Shown here: piece by piece, positions 1 to 5,877 of the stretch
Layout: every line of letters begins with the position of its first letter
Numbering within the stretch: position 1 is the first letter of the stretch
NCBI GenBank assembly: GCA_029550985.1
Contig: JAKPGH010000235.1
Location: 1 to 5,886 of the forward strand
DNA length: 5,886 nt
From: Bacillota bacterium
GTDB taxonomy: Bacteria > Bacillota > Clostridia > Oscillospirales > Ruminococcaceae
Reading direction: 5' to 3'
Notes under the pieces: generated by a model
What the model saw: only the letters and a program-made list of their open reading frames with translations
Databases searched by the model: none
Told to the model about the DNA's origin: nothing
Position numbers and translations under genes: made by a program

Positions 1-669
1 GGAGGCGATGCCGGCTTCCGCGTCTCCCCGTTGAGCGAAAACAGGGTACTTAAAGCTGCCCCCCTGGGCAAAGACGCCGGTGGGGTCTTCTCCCAAAAAC
101 CAGCGGGCCAAATCCATGTCGTGGCTGCCCAAATCCATAAACAGTCCGCCGGAGCCTTTGCCGCCGTATTCGATGCACTCCTGTATGACGGACATGGGGT
201 CCGCCCCAAAGCCTTTGACCAGATAGGGCTCTCCGATCAGGCCGGCGTCGATTTTTTCCCGGGCATAGCGGTAGGAAGGGTCAAATCGGCGCATAAAACC
301 GGGGAAGAACACCTGATGGGGCCGGGCCAGAGCCTCCTGCTCCACCTGCTTGCACTCTTCCGCCGAGATGCCCAGAGGTTTTTCGCAAAAGACATGCTTC
401 CCCGCCCGAAGGGCCTGAATGGCCTGCCGGGCATGGCAGTCGCTGGCGGTGACGATGACCACGGCGTCCATTTCAGCCTGTTCCAGCATCTCGTCAAAGT
501 CGGTGTATAGGTCTAAAACGCCCAGTTCCTCACCGGCTGCCTTCAAAGCCTGAGGGTTCCGGCGGCAGAGAGCGGTCAGTTCTCCCCCTACCGTGTGAAA
601 GGCGATGTTTCGGGCGTGGGTGATTCCCAGACGCCCCAGTCCTGCAATGCCGATACGCACCTTTTGCAT
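1..669 (-). CDS. Gfo/Idh/MocA-family NAD(P)-dependent dehydrogenase, C-terminus beyond window edge (partial)
   Basis: Reads from an ATG at 669 down to base 1 without a stop, giving 223 residues of a family that usually has about 330-380. The N-terminus is a Rossmann fold with GxGxxG at residues 10-15 (GLGRLG). The family motif EKP is at 96-98, giving the probable catalytic Lys97, and a second-domain motif (MDLGSHDMD) gives Asp179 and His183, equivalent to the Lys/Asp/His triad of inositol dehydrogenases. The residues after the second beta strand are CRR (35-37), not the Asp typical of NAD-specific members, so NADP use is possible. AGGAGG at 677-682 sits 7 bases before the ATG. It lies 82 bases downstream of the lacI-type gene on the same strand with no clear terminator between, so probably co-transcribed. 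Likely acts in the cytoplasm on a cyclitol or sugar, possibly an inositol isomer. Family is firm; substrate is unknown. Confidence 0.9.
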   Translation of the reverse strand, partial: MQKVRIGIAGLGRLGITHARNIAFHTVGGELTALCRRNPQALKAAGEELGVLDLYTDFDEMLEQAEMDAVVIVTASDCHARQAIQALRAGKHVFCEKPLGISAEECKQVEQEALARPHQVFFPGFMRRFDPSYRYAREKIDAGLIGEPYLVKGFGADPMSVIQECIEYGGKGSGGLFMDLGSHDMDLARWFLGEDPTGVFAQGGSFKYPVFAQRGDAEAGIAS

Positions 670-730
670 GGGTAAACCTCCTGTCTTTCTGGCTTTTCTC
701 TATTTCAATTCAAAAGTTAGAGAAGGCAAG

Positions 731-743
731 ACAAACGGTTTGC
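731..743. promoter_or_regulatory. Possible third LacI-type operator between lacI and the downstream dehydrogenase gene
   Basis: ACAAACGGTTTGC forms an inverted repeat with arms CAAAC/GTTTG around one central base. It resembles the core of the two operators near 1821 and 2035 but has an odd-length centre, so half-site spacing differs by one base. It lies in the 82-base gap just after the lacI stop. It might bind the same regulator or be chance. Confidence 0.25.
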
Positions 744-751
744 TTTCCACC

Positions 752-1792
752 CTAGGCCTGGGTGGTCGGGGAAACGGGGCCGCAGGAGCTGCGCCGCACC
801 AGGGTGGGCATTAAAACGCGGTGGGAATAGGCCTCGTAGTCGTTGGCGATGCTTTCCAGCAGCATATCCATGGCGGCGGTGGCCATAGCCTGTTTGGGCT
901 GTTCGATGGTGGACAAGTTGATTTTGGGCAACGCGGCGTATCGGATATTGTCAAAACCCAGCAGGGAAATATCCCCCGGAATGGCGATGCCCAGTTCCTC
1001 CGCCGCCTGCAGAACGCCCAGAGCCAGGGTGTCGGTGCTGGCCATGATGGCGGTATAGTACCGGGGCTTGCGGAACAGCTCTTTTGCCATTTCGTATCCG
1101 GCTTCGATGGTGGTGTCCTCGTAAGGACTGTCCCAAAACAGGGGAGTAAGGCCGTTTTTCTGGCAGGCGTGGTGATAGCCCTTGGCCCGCAGCTCGTGGG
1201 TGGCGGTGTTGGAATTGCGGCCCAGATAAAGGATTTGTCGGTGGCCCAGCTCCAGCAGGTATTCCACCCCCAGCTGAGAGCCCTGAAAGTTGTCGGTGGC
1301 TACGTAACTTACCGGCTTGTCGCTGAGATGCTCGTTGACAAAGACGGTGGGCACCTGCTTGAGGTACTTTTTGATATTGTGGTAACTTTCCCGGTGGGAG
1401 GGGAAGAACAAAACGCCGTCCACCTGACGCCCCAACAGAAGCTCAAAGGTCTGCGCCTCAAAATCCAGGCTGTGGAAGGAATTGCAGAGCATGATGTTGT
1501 ATCCCTGCTCCCTGGCGTACCGCTCGATATGGTAAGCGGTTTCGGACATAAAGGGATTGTCGATGCTGGGGATAATCACCCCCAGCAGGTGGGATTCGCC
1601 CATTACCATGGAACGGGCCACTGAGTTGGGGGTGTAGCCCATTCGCTGGCACACCTCCAATATCTTTTGGCGGGTCTTTTCATTGACGGGTTTCCCTTCC
1701 GACAACGCCCGGGAAACCGTGGCGTAGCTGACGCCGGCTTCCCGTGCAATATCCTTGATGGTGACCCGACGAGAATCCCTTCCATTGTTCAT
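752..1792 (-). CDS. LacI-family transcriptional regulator, probable repressor of the divergent inositol operon
   Basis: A complete 346-residue LacI/GalR-family protein, normal length for the family. Residues 10-30 form the helix-turn-helix (TIKDIAREAGVSYATVSRAL), followed by the hinge helix at about 54-63 (TPNSVARSMV). From about 69 it is a periplasmic-binding-protein-like effector domain, with family motifs GVIIPSIDNPF (71-81), VDGVLFFPS (124-132), a Thr-Asp near 253-254 and LLGFDNIRYA (277-286). The hinge position that normally holds a minor-groove-inserting Leu is Met62. The ATG at 1792 is preferred because GGAG at 1801-1804 lies 8 bases before it; a GTG at 1801 would add three residues but overlaps that GGAG. 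The gene diverges from the iolM-like operon, and LacI-type palindromes sit in the shared control region. This makes it the likely local regulator, probably released by a cyclitol or pathway intermediate. Effector identity is inference. Confidence 0.95.
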   Translation of the reverse strand: MNNGRDSRRVTIKDIAREAGVSYATVSRALSEGKPVNEKTRQKILEVCQRMGYTPNSVARSMVMGESHLLGVIIPSIDNPFMSETAYHIERYAREQGYNIMLCNSFHSLDFEAQTFELLLGRQVDGVLFFPSHRESYHNIKKYLKQVPTVFVNEHLSDKPVSYVATDNFQGSQLGVEYLLELGHRQILYLGRNSNTATHELRAKGYHHACQKNGLTPLFWDSPYEDTTIEAGYEMAKELFRKPRYYTAIMASTDTLALGVLQAAEELGIAIPGDISLLGFDNIRYAALPKINLSTIEQPKQAMATAAMDMLLESIANDYEAYSHRVLMPTLVRRSSCGPVSPTTQA

Positions 1793-1800
1793 AACACTCA

Positions 1801-1804
1801 CTCC
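1801..1804 (-). promoter_or_regulatory. Ribosome binding site that decides the lacI start
   Basis: GGAG on the minus strand, 8 bases before ATG 1792-1790. It is poorly placed for the upstream in-frame GTG, whose first base is position 1801 itself. Confidence 0.6.
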
Positions 1805-1813
1805 AATCTGGGG

Positions 1814-1829
1814 TTGACAACGTTTACAA
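1814..1829. promoter_or_regulatory. Second, weaker LacI-type operator in the lacI leader
   Basis: TTGACAACGTTTACAA is a 16-base inverted repeat around a central CG with 6 of 8 pairs intact. It shares the 11-base string AACGTTTACAA with the stronger operator. Its centre is 214 bases from that operator, and it ends about 20 bases before the lacI start codon. This suits autoregulation by roadblock, or a loop between two operators bound by one tetramer or two dimers. Binding is inferred. Confidence 0.6.
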
Positions 1830-1903
1830 TCTTTATTGGGTTTTCCTGTGCACCTTTGCTAAGGGCAACCAAAACCTCGCTGGGCTTGTTTGGGGTACAA
1901 GGC

Positions 1904-1927
1904 AAAAAACCTGATAATCATCAGATT
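1904..1927 (-). terminator. Weak terminator-like hairpin in the lacI leader, possible attenuator
   Basis: On the minus strand, AATCTGAT pairs with ATCAGGTT around the loop GATT (8 pairs, one of them U-G) and is followed directly by four more T. The stem has only three G-C pairs, so termination would be weak. It lies between the predicted lacI start point (about 1961) and the lacI start codon, so read-through may limit lacI expression. Confidence 0.35.
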
Positions 1928-1967
1928 GTTAACGAAGTATCAATACAAATCCGGTTCACTGCGCAAC

Positions 1968-1996
1968 ATTATACCAGGTAAGAATCCTCTTGACAA
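1968..1996 (-). promoter_or_regulatory. Predicted lacI promoter with extended -10
   Basis: On the minus strand, the -35 box TTGTCA occupies 1996-1991 (5 of 6 consensus). A 17-base spacer follows, then TATAAT at 1973-1968 preceded by TGG, a full extended -10 element. The predicted start is near 1961, giving a leader of about 170 bases. The -35 box overlaps that of the opposite promoter by five bases. Confidence 0.7.
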
Positions 1997-2019
1997 TTCC
2001 GGAAGAATAGATATATAAT
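1990..2019 (+). promoter_or_regulatory. Predicted sigma-A promoter of the iolM-iolN-iolG-like operon
   Basis: TTGACA (1990-1995) and TATAAT (2014-2019) are both perfect consensus boxes, separated by 18 bases. Transcription should begin near 2026, immediately before or at the edge of the strong operator, which is the classic arrangement for a repressed promoter. Confidence 0.85.
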
Positions 2020-2027
2020 ATACTAAA

Positions 2028-2043
2028 TTGCAAACGTTTACAA
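2028..2043. promoter_or_regulatory. Primary LacI-type operator overlapping the iolM operon start point
   Basis: TTGCAAACGTTTACAA is a 16-base inverted repeat centred on CG with 7 of 8 pairs intact, a typical LacI/GalR-family operator. It begins about 9 bases after the -10 box, so a bound repressor would block initiation. It also nearly matches the catabolite-response element bound by CcpA, itself a LacI-family protein, so global carbon control at the same site cannot be excluded. Confidence 0.8.
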
Positions 2044-2124
2044 CTATTTTTTCAAAAAAATACAGGATATTACAAAAAATAGTTGCGGGCGTGTGCAAAA
2101 GGCATAACTACGGAATCAATAAGG

Positions 2125-2137
2125 CCGGCACAGCCGG
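2125..2137 (+). other. Small GC hairpin in the iolM leader
   Basis: CCGGC pairs with GCCGG around the loop ACA, about 24 bases before the ribosome binding site. It has no T tract, so it is not a terminator. It may stabilise the roughly 150-base leader or have no role. Confidence 0.35.
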
Positions 2138-2174
2138 TAACAGCAGTAAAAATCTTTGAGAGAGGTGCAACGTT

Positions 2175-3374
2175 ATGGCGAAAATGAGAGGCGTTACCCT
2201 GGATGCAACATGGGCACCCAAACCCGAGTTCAAACTGGGCCCCAAGGACATTGAAGGCCGTCAGACTTACCTGGGCAGCTTGGTTTGGAAAGATCCCAAA
2301 CTGAGCATCAAGGAATACGACATTCCCGAGCCCGGTCCCGGCCAGGTCCTGATTAAGGTGAAGGCCTGCGGTATCTGCGGAAGCGACGTACATATGGCTC
2401 AGGCCAAAGAAGACGGCTACATCTTCTATCCCGGCCTGACTGGTTTCCCCAGCATCCTCGGCCATGAGCTGGCCGGCGTTGTGGTCAAGGGCGGCCCCGG
2501 AGCCAAGGATAAGGTAACCAACCGCGAATTCAAAGGCGGCGAGCTTGTCTGCGCCGAAGAGATGCTGTGGTGCGGTTCCTGCCAGCCCTGCGCCGACGGT
2601 TGGCCCAACCACTGCGAGCGCCTGGACGAAATCGGCTTCAACGTAAACGGCGCTTTCGCCGACTACATCGTTCTGCCCGACCGCTGCCTGTGGAGCCTGG
2701 AGCCCCTGCGCGCTGCTTACAAGACCGAAGAGGAAATCTTCCTGGCCGGTTCTCTGGTAGAGCCCACCAGCGTTGCCTACAACGCGGTTATTGAGCGCGG
2801 CGGCGGCATCCGCCCCGGCGACAACGTCGTCATCTGCGGCGCCGGCCCTGTAGGTCTGGCCGCCTGCATGATTCTCAAGCGCGCCGGCGCTGCCAGAGTC
2901 ATCCTGTCCGAGCCTCAGCCCGAGCGCGCCGAGCTGGCTCGCAAGATGGGCGGAGCCGACTACATCATCGATCCTACTAAGGTTGACTTTGCTGAGGAAG
3001 TTCTCCGCCTGACCGACGGCATGGGCGCTTCTCTCTATCTGGAAGCCACCGGTCTGCCCACCGTTGTGTATCCCGGCATTGAGAAGGCTATCTGGGAAGG
3101 CCGTACCCTCAACGCTACCGTTGTTGTGGTTGCTCGCGCCGAGGCTAAGATGCCTGTCACCGGCGAGGTTCTCCAGGTACGTCGTGCTCGCATCATTGGC
3201 GCTCAGGGTCACTCCGGTCACGGCACCTTCCCGCGGGTCATCCAGGCTATGGCCACCGGTATGGACATGACTCCCATGATCACCAAGAAGATCAAGCTGG
3301 ACGAAGTTCCCGAGAACATCATCGCCCTGCAGACCGACCGTTCCAACTGCAAGATCACCTGCGTCATGGACTAA
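2175..3374 (+). CDS. iolM: Zinc-dependent medium-chain dehydrogenase, IolM-like (second oxidation of inositol breakdown)
   Basis: A 399-residue zinc-containing medium-chain dehydrogenase. The catalytic zinc site is seen as CGICGSDVH (65-73, ligand probably Cys68), GHE (His97, Glu98) and Glu196 in VEPTSVAY. The structural zinc site is complete: Cys133, Cys136, Cys139 and Cys147 with the classic 2-2-7 spacing. The Rossmann domain has GAGPVG at 222-227 and an acidic residue after the second strand (Glu246), favouring NAD. About 30 residues precede the point where most relatives start. AGAGGTG at 2161-2167 lies 7 bases before the ATG. It is the first gene of the operon and is followed by the creatininase-like hydrolase and inositol-type dehydrogenase. 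That trio matches Thermotoga IolM/IolN/IolG, in which IolM oxidises 2-keto-myo-inositol. Zn-dehydrogenase is certain; the IolM role is inferred from context. A sorbitol- or threonine-dehydrogenase-like enzyme is the alternative. Confidence 0.85.
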   Translation: MAKMRGVTLDATWAPKPEFKLGPKDIEGRQTYLGSLVWKDPKLSIKEYDIPEPGPGQVLIKVKACGICGSDVHMAQAKEDGYIFYPGLTGFPSILGHELAGVVVKGGPGAKDKVTNREFKGGELVCAEEMLWCGSCQPCADGWPNHCERLDEIGFNVNGAFADYIVLPDRCLWSLEPLRAAYKTEEEIFLAGSLVEPTSVAYNAVIERGGGIRPGDNVVICGAGPVGLAACMILKRAGAARVILSEPQPERAELARKMGGADYIIDPTKVDFAEEVLRLTDGMGASLYLEATGLPTVVYPGIEKAIWEGRTLNATVVVVARAEAKMPVTGEVLQVRRARIIGAQGHSGHGTFPRVIQAMATGMDMTPMITKKIKLDEVPENIIALQTDRSNCKITCVMD

Positions 3375-3401
3375 TTGACGTCAGTATCCCCTAAATCATA
3401 G

Positions 3402-3423
3402 GCGGGGGGAGCTTTCCCCCCGC
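3402..3423 (+). other. Strong intercistronic GC hairpin between iolM and iolN
   Basis: GCGGGGGGA pairs with TCCCCCCGC around the loop GCTT, nine pairs, eight of them G-C. The sequence after it is CGC-rich and C-rich with no T tract, so it is not a normal intrinsic terminator. It probably protects the iolM transcript 3' end, pauses polymerase, or marks a processing site. Confidence 0.7.
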
Positions 3424-3474
3424 GCTTCCCCCTTAAATGACAAGGGAGAGCGAAATCATACAGGAGGTAACACC

Positions 3475-4593
3475 ATGGCGAAACAAGTGACAAACTGGAT
3501 TATGACCGATGTTCCGGGCATCATGTTTGAAGATACCCAAGTCGGCCGCCTCAAGAAGGAAGTCTGGGACATGACCGAGGAGCAGCTGGATGCCGTTCTG
3601 GCCGAATATGGCATTCCCTCCGACTCCGAACTGGGCAAGCCCGGCACCTACATTCAAAACACCCCTCGCTGCAAGGTTATCGAGAAGCGCCGCAAGAACG
3701 ACATCGTGTTCGTTCCCATCGGCTGCACCGAAAACCACGGCCTCCACGCCAACACCGGACTGGATACCTTCATGGTAACTCAGATTCTGGAAGGCGTTCG
3801 CCGCTACACCGCCAAGAAGGGTAGGGAAATCAACCTTGCTCTGCCTCCTCTGAACTACGGCGGCCATCCTTATCACCACATCGGTATGCCCGGCACCATC
3901 AATATGCCTCACGAAGTGGTGGTAGAGACCCTGATTTACATGATGCTGGGTCTGTGGAACGACGGCTTCCGCAAGATCATCCTGGTCAACAACCATGGAC
4001 ACCTGTGGATGCTGGAGTCCGCCATTCAGGAATTCTGCAAGCGCTTCCAGCTGCCCGGTATCTTCCGCGTTCTGGAGTGGCACCGCGCCGTTCGCGAGTT
4101 CTTCGTTCCCAACAACAAGCCCGACAGCCTGGACACCACCTTCATCCATGCCGACGAGTGCGAGACCTCCGTGGCTCTGCTTCTGTTCAAGGACATGGTG
4201 GATATGAGCGTTGCCGAGGACAAATGGGGCGAAAGCTACCTGCCCGACGGCCACTTTGACAAATCCATCGAGCCTTATCGCCGTCCTCATCGCTGGAGCG
4301 AAGGCGAAGGCCATGCCAGCATCGAAATGGCCACCAACCGCGAAGGCGTCGTAGGCACTCCTACCATCGCTTCCGCCCGGAAGGCTAAGCGGCCTATCGT
4401 TGCCATCCTCAAGTACCTCACCCTGCTCAACGACGAAATTCTGGACGCCTTCCCTCCGGGAACCGTTCCCGATGTCGAAAAGACCACCCTGCGCACCAAG
4501 GAAGAGATGGCTCCTTATCTGCTGGAGCCCTTCGCACCCGGCTGGAAGTCTGTTTACGAGCTTCCCATGCGGGGACCCTTCACCAAACTGTAA
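3475..4593 (+). CDS. iolN: Creatininase-superfamily metal-dependent hydrolase, IolN-like
   Basis: A 372-residue protein of the creatininase/MftE-like fold. The first metal motif PIGCTENHGLHANTGLD gives Glu86, His88 and Asp97, with the same spacing as Glu34/His36/Asp45 of Pseudomonas creatininase. GGHPYHHIGMPGTINM (129-144) matches the family's substrate-side loop. VNNHGHLW (171-178) is the usual NGH motif, with His174 as ligand and His176 where creatininase has Glu122. HADECETS (225-232) gives Glu230. About 75 residues precede the conserved core and about 70 follow the last motif, so it is longer than the usual 240-260. AGGAGGT (3462-3468) is 6 bases before the ATG. Between IolM-like and IolG-like genes, it most likely hydrolyses the diketo-inositol to 5-keto-L-gluconate. 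Superfamily is firm. The reaction comes from the Thermotoga pathway; I recall IolN as belonging to this superfamily but cannot confirm it here. Confidence 0.85.
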   Translation: MAKQVTNWIMTDVPGIMFEDTQVGRLKKEVWDMTEEQLDAVLAEYGIPSDSELGKPGTYIQNTPRCKVIEKRRKNDIVFVPIGCTENHGLHANTGLDTFMVTQILEGVRRYTAKKGREINLALPPLNYGGHPYHHIGMPGTINMPHEVVVETLIYMMLGLWNDGFRKIILVNNHGHLWMLESAIQEFCKRFQLPGIFRVLEWHRAVREFFVPNNKPDSLDTTFIHADECETSVALLLFKDMVDMSVAEDKWGESYLPDGHFDKSIEPYRRPHRWSEGEGHASIEMATNREGVVGTPTIASARKAKRPIVAILKYLTLLNDEILDAFPPGTVPDVEKTTLRTKEEMAPYLLEPFAPGWKSVYELPMRGPFTKL

Positions 4594-4594
4594 A

Positions 4595-4614
4595 CAAAAG
4601 CCTGACAGCTTTTG
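4595..4614 (+). other. Small hairpin directly after iolN
   Basis: CAAAAGC pairs with GCTTTTG around a six-base loop (CTGACA), beginning one base after the stop codon. It stands immediately before a larger terminator-like hairpin, forming a tandem pair. Confidence 0.4.
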
Positions 4615-4618
4615 CCGT

Positions 4619-4648
4619 AAGGCCGTCGCATCGCTGCGGCGGCCTTTT
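4619..4648 (+). terminator. Terminator-like hairpin between iolN and iolG, probably partial
   Basis: AAGGCCGTCGCA pairs with TGCGGCGGCCTT around the loop TCGC: 12 pairs including one U-G. Only four T in all (4645-4648, two of them in the stem) follow before GG, so termination is probably incomplete. No convincing promoter was found between here and iolG at 4752, so iolG seems to depend on read-through. Confidence 0.55.
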
Positions 4649-4751
4649 GGCTAAAAGACTTGTGTGACAAGGAACGCCTTTTATCGCCATGGGTTTGTCC
4701 CTTTGCGGGTAAAAAGTCGCCAACGAAAATAACGGAAAAGGAGGCAGCAAA

Positions 4752-5762
4752 ATGGTAAAAATCGGGATTATCGGTGCGGGGCGCATCGGCCAGGTGCACG
4801 GAAAAAGCATTCTGACCGGCGTGCCGGAAGCCAAAATTGAAGCCATTGCAGACCCCTATCTGACCGCCGAAGCCCGTGCCTGGGCGGAAGGGGCAGGCAT
4901 TCAAAAGATTTCCCTGGATTACAAAGATATTATCAACGACCCCGAGGTGGACGCGGTTCTCATCTGCTCTTCCACCGATACCCATTGCCCCATCTCTCTG
5001 GAGGCCATTGCCGCCGGCAAACACGTCTTCTGCGAAAAGCCTATCGACCACAATCTTGCCAATATTTACAAGGTTATCGACGCCCTCAAGGGCACCAACA
5101 TCAAATACCAGGTGGGCTTCAACCGCCGGTTTGACCACAACTTTATGGCGATACGCCAAGCCGTCGCCGAAGGCAAAATCGGCGAGCAGCACATCATCCG
5201 CATCACTTCCCGGGACCCCGCTCCGCCGCCCATTTCCTATGTGAAAGTGTCCGGCGGCCTGTTCCTGGATATGATGATCCACGACTTTGACATGGTGCGC
5301 TACCTCTCCGGCAGCGAGGTGGAGGAAGTTTACGCCGTCGGCGCCGTGCTGGTGGATCCGGAAATCGGAAAAGCCGGCGACATCGACACCGCCATCGTCA
5401 CCCTGAAGCTGAAAAACGGCGCCCTTGCCGTCATTGAAAACTCCCGTAAAGCGGTTTACGGCTACGACCAGCGGGCGGAAGTGTTCGGCTCCAAGGGAAG
5501 CATCCAGTGCACCAACGACACCTCCAACAACACCACCCTGGCCACGGTGGACGGCGTCGTTTCCGATAAGCCTCTGTGGTTCTTCCTGGAGCGGTACATG
5601 GGCGCTTATCAGCTGGAAATCAAGCGCTTTGTCAACGCCATCGTCAACGACACTCCCACCGACGTGGGCGTCATGGACGGCCTTGCACCGGTTATCATCG
5701 GCCTTGCCGCCAAAAAGTCTCTGGAGGAAGGCAGACCCGTCAAACTGTCCGAAATCTGCTAG
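4752..5762 (+). CDS. iolG: Gfo/Idh/MocA-family dehydrogenase, probable myo-inositol 2-dehydrogenase
   Basis: A complete 336-residue member of the family, the normal length. GAGRIG (8-13) is the dinucleotide-binding loop, and Asp34 ends the second strand, favouring NAD. CEKP (94-97) gives catalytic Lys96, and FLDMMIHDFDMVRYL gives Asp173 and His177, matching Lys97/Asp172/His176 of Bacillus subtilis IolG. The stretch VYGYDQRAEVFGSKG (235-249) and the late motif FLERYMGAYQLEIKRF also resemble IolG. It would oxidise myo-inositol to 2-keto-myo-inositol (scyllo-inosose), the first pathway step, although its gene is third in the operon. AGGAGG at 4739-4744 is 7 bases before the ATG. Lysine codons mix AAA and AAG, unlike the AAG-rich iolM and iolN. 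It is 158 bases from iolN, with terminator-like structure between. Scyllo-inositol or another cyclitol is an alternative substrate. Confidence 0.9.
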   Translation: MVKIGIIGAGRIGQVHGKSILTGVPEAKIEAIADPYLTAEARAWAEGAGIQKISLDYKDIINDPEVDAVLICSSTDTHCPISLEAIAAGKHVFCEKPIDHNLANIYKVIDALKGTNIKYQVGFNRRFDHNFMAIRQAVAEGKIGEQHIIRITSRDPAPPPISYVKVSGGLFLDMMIHDFDMVRYLSGSEVEEVYAVGAVLVDPEIGKAGDIDTAIVTLKLKNGALAVIENSRKAVYGYDQRAEVFGSKGSIQCTNDTSNNTTLATVDGVVSDKPLWFFLERYMGAYQLEIKRFVNAIVNDTPTDVGVMDGLAPVIIGLAAKKSLEEGRPVKLSEIC

Positions 5763-5768
5763 AAATAT

Positions 5769-5798
5769 AGCCCCGGGACAGCGCCCGGGGCTTTGTTT
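5769..5798 (+). terminator. Intrinsic terminator of the inositol operon
   Basis: AGCCCCGGG pairs with CCCGGGGCT around a six-base loop (5778-5783), nine pairs with eight G-C, followed by TTGTTT. It begins 7 bases after the iolG stop codon and is the best terminator in the window. Confidence 0.85.
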
Positions 5799-5877
5799 AT
5801 GTAGTCTGCGGCGGGAAAAAAGGCAGCCATGTTACCTGATTTGAGATGTATGGATGAAACTTCCAGGGGGAAAGATA

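Larger units (their letters stand above)
1793..2174. promoter_or_regulatory. Divergent control region between lacI and the iolM-like operon
   Basis: This 382-base gene-free stretch is clearly more AT-rich than the flanking genes. It contains, in order: a weak LacI-type operator (1814-1829), a terminator-like hairpin read on the minus strand (1904-1927), the lacI promoter (1968-1996), the iolM promoter (1990-2019), a strong LacI-type operator (2028-2043), and an iolM leader with a small GC hairpin (2125-2137). The open frame at 1667-1981 on the plus strand is not coding. I see no tRNA, repeat array or known riboswitch here. Confidence 0.8.

Noticed and set aside
821..1624. 267-residue open frame on the plus strand opposite lacI
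   Set aside because: Antisense shadow of a clear LacI-family gene; no motif and no start signal.
1793..1801. GTG start for lacI adding three residues
   Set aside because: The GGAG sequence is correctly spaced for ATG 1792 but abuts and overlaps the GTG; family N-termini do not need the extra residues.
1926..1934. TTGTTAACG as a further operator between the two palindromes
   Set aside because: Only one half-site resembles the motif; the other half does not match, so there is no palindrome.
2044..2174. Riboswitch in the iolM leader
   Set aside because: Only a five-pair hairpin and an AT-rich inverted repeat are visible, with no terminator or known conserved core; the operator already explains control.
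2070..3221. 383-residue open frame on the minus strand opposite iolM
   Set aside because: It lies wholly across the strongly supported zinc dehydrogenase and promoter leader, has no family motif, and its composition (many Gly, Ala, Val) is typical of an antisense shadow of GC-rich codons.
3433..4314. 293-residue open frame on the minus strand opposite iolN
   Set aside because: Antisense shadow of the hydrolase gene, with no recognisable domain and no credible ribosome binding site.
4660..4751. Separate promoter for iolG
   Set aside because: Candidate boxes such as TTGTGT and TTTATC are only 14 bases apart, and TTGTCC has no matching -10 at 16-18 bases.
4554..5282. 242-residue open frame on the minus strand opposite iolG
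   Set aside because: Covers the conserved N-terminal half of iolG and the intergenic hairpins; no domain signal.
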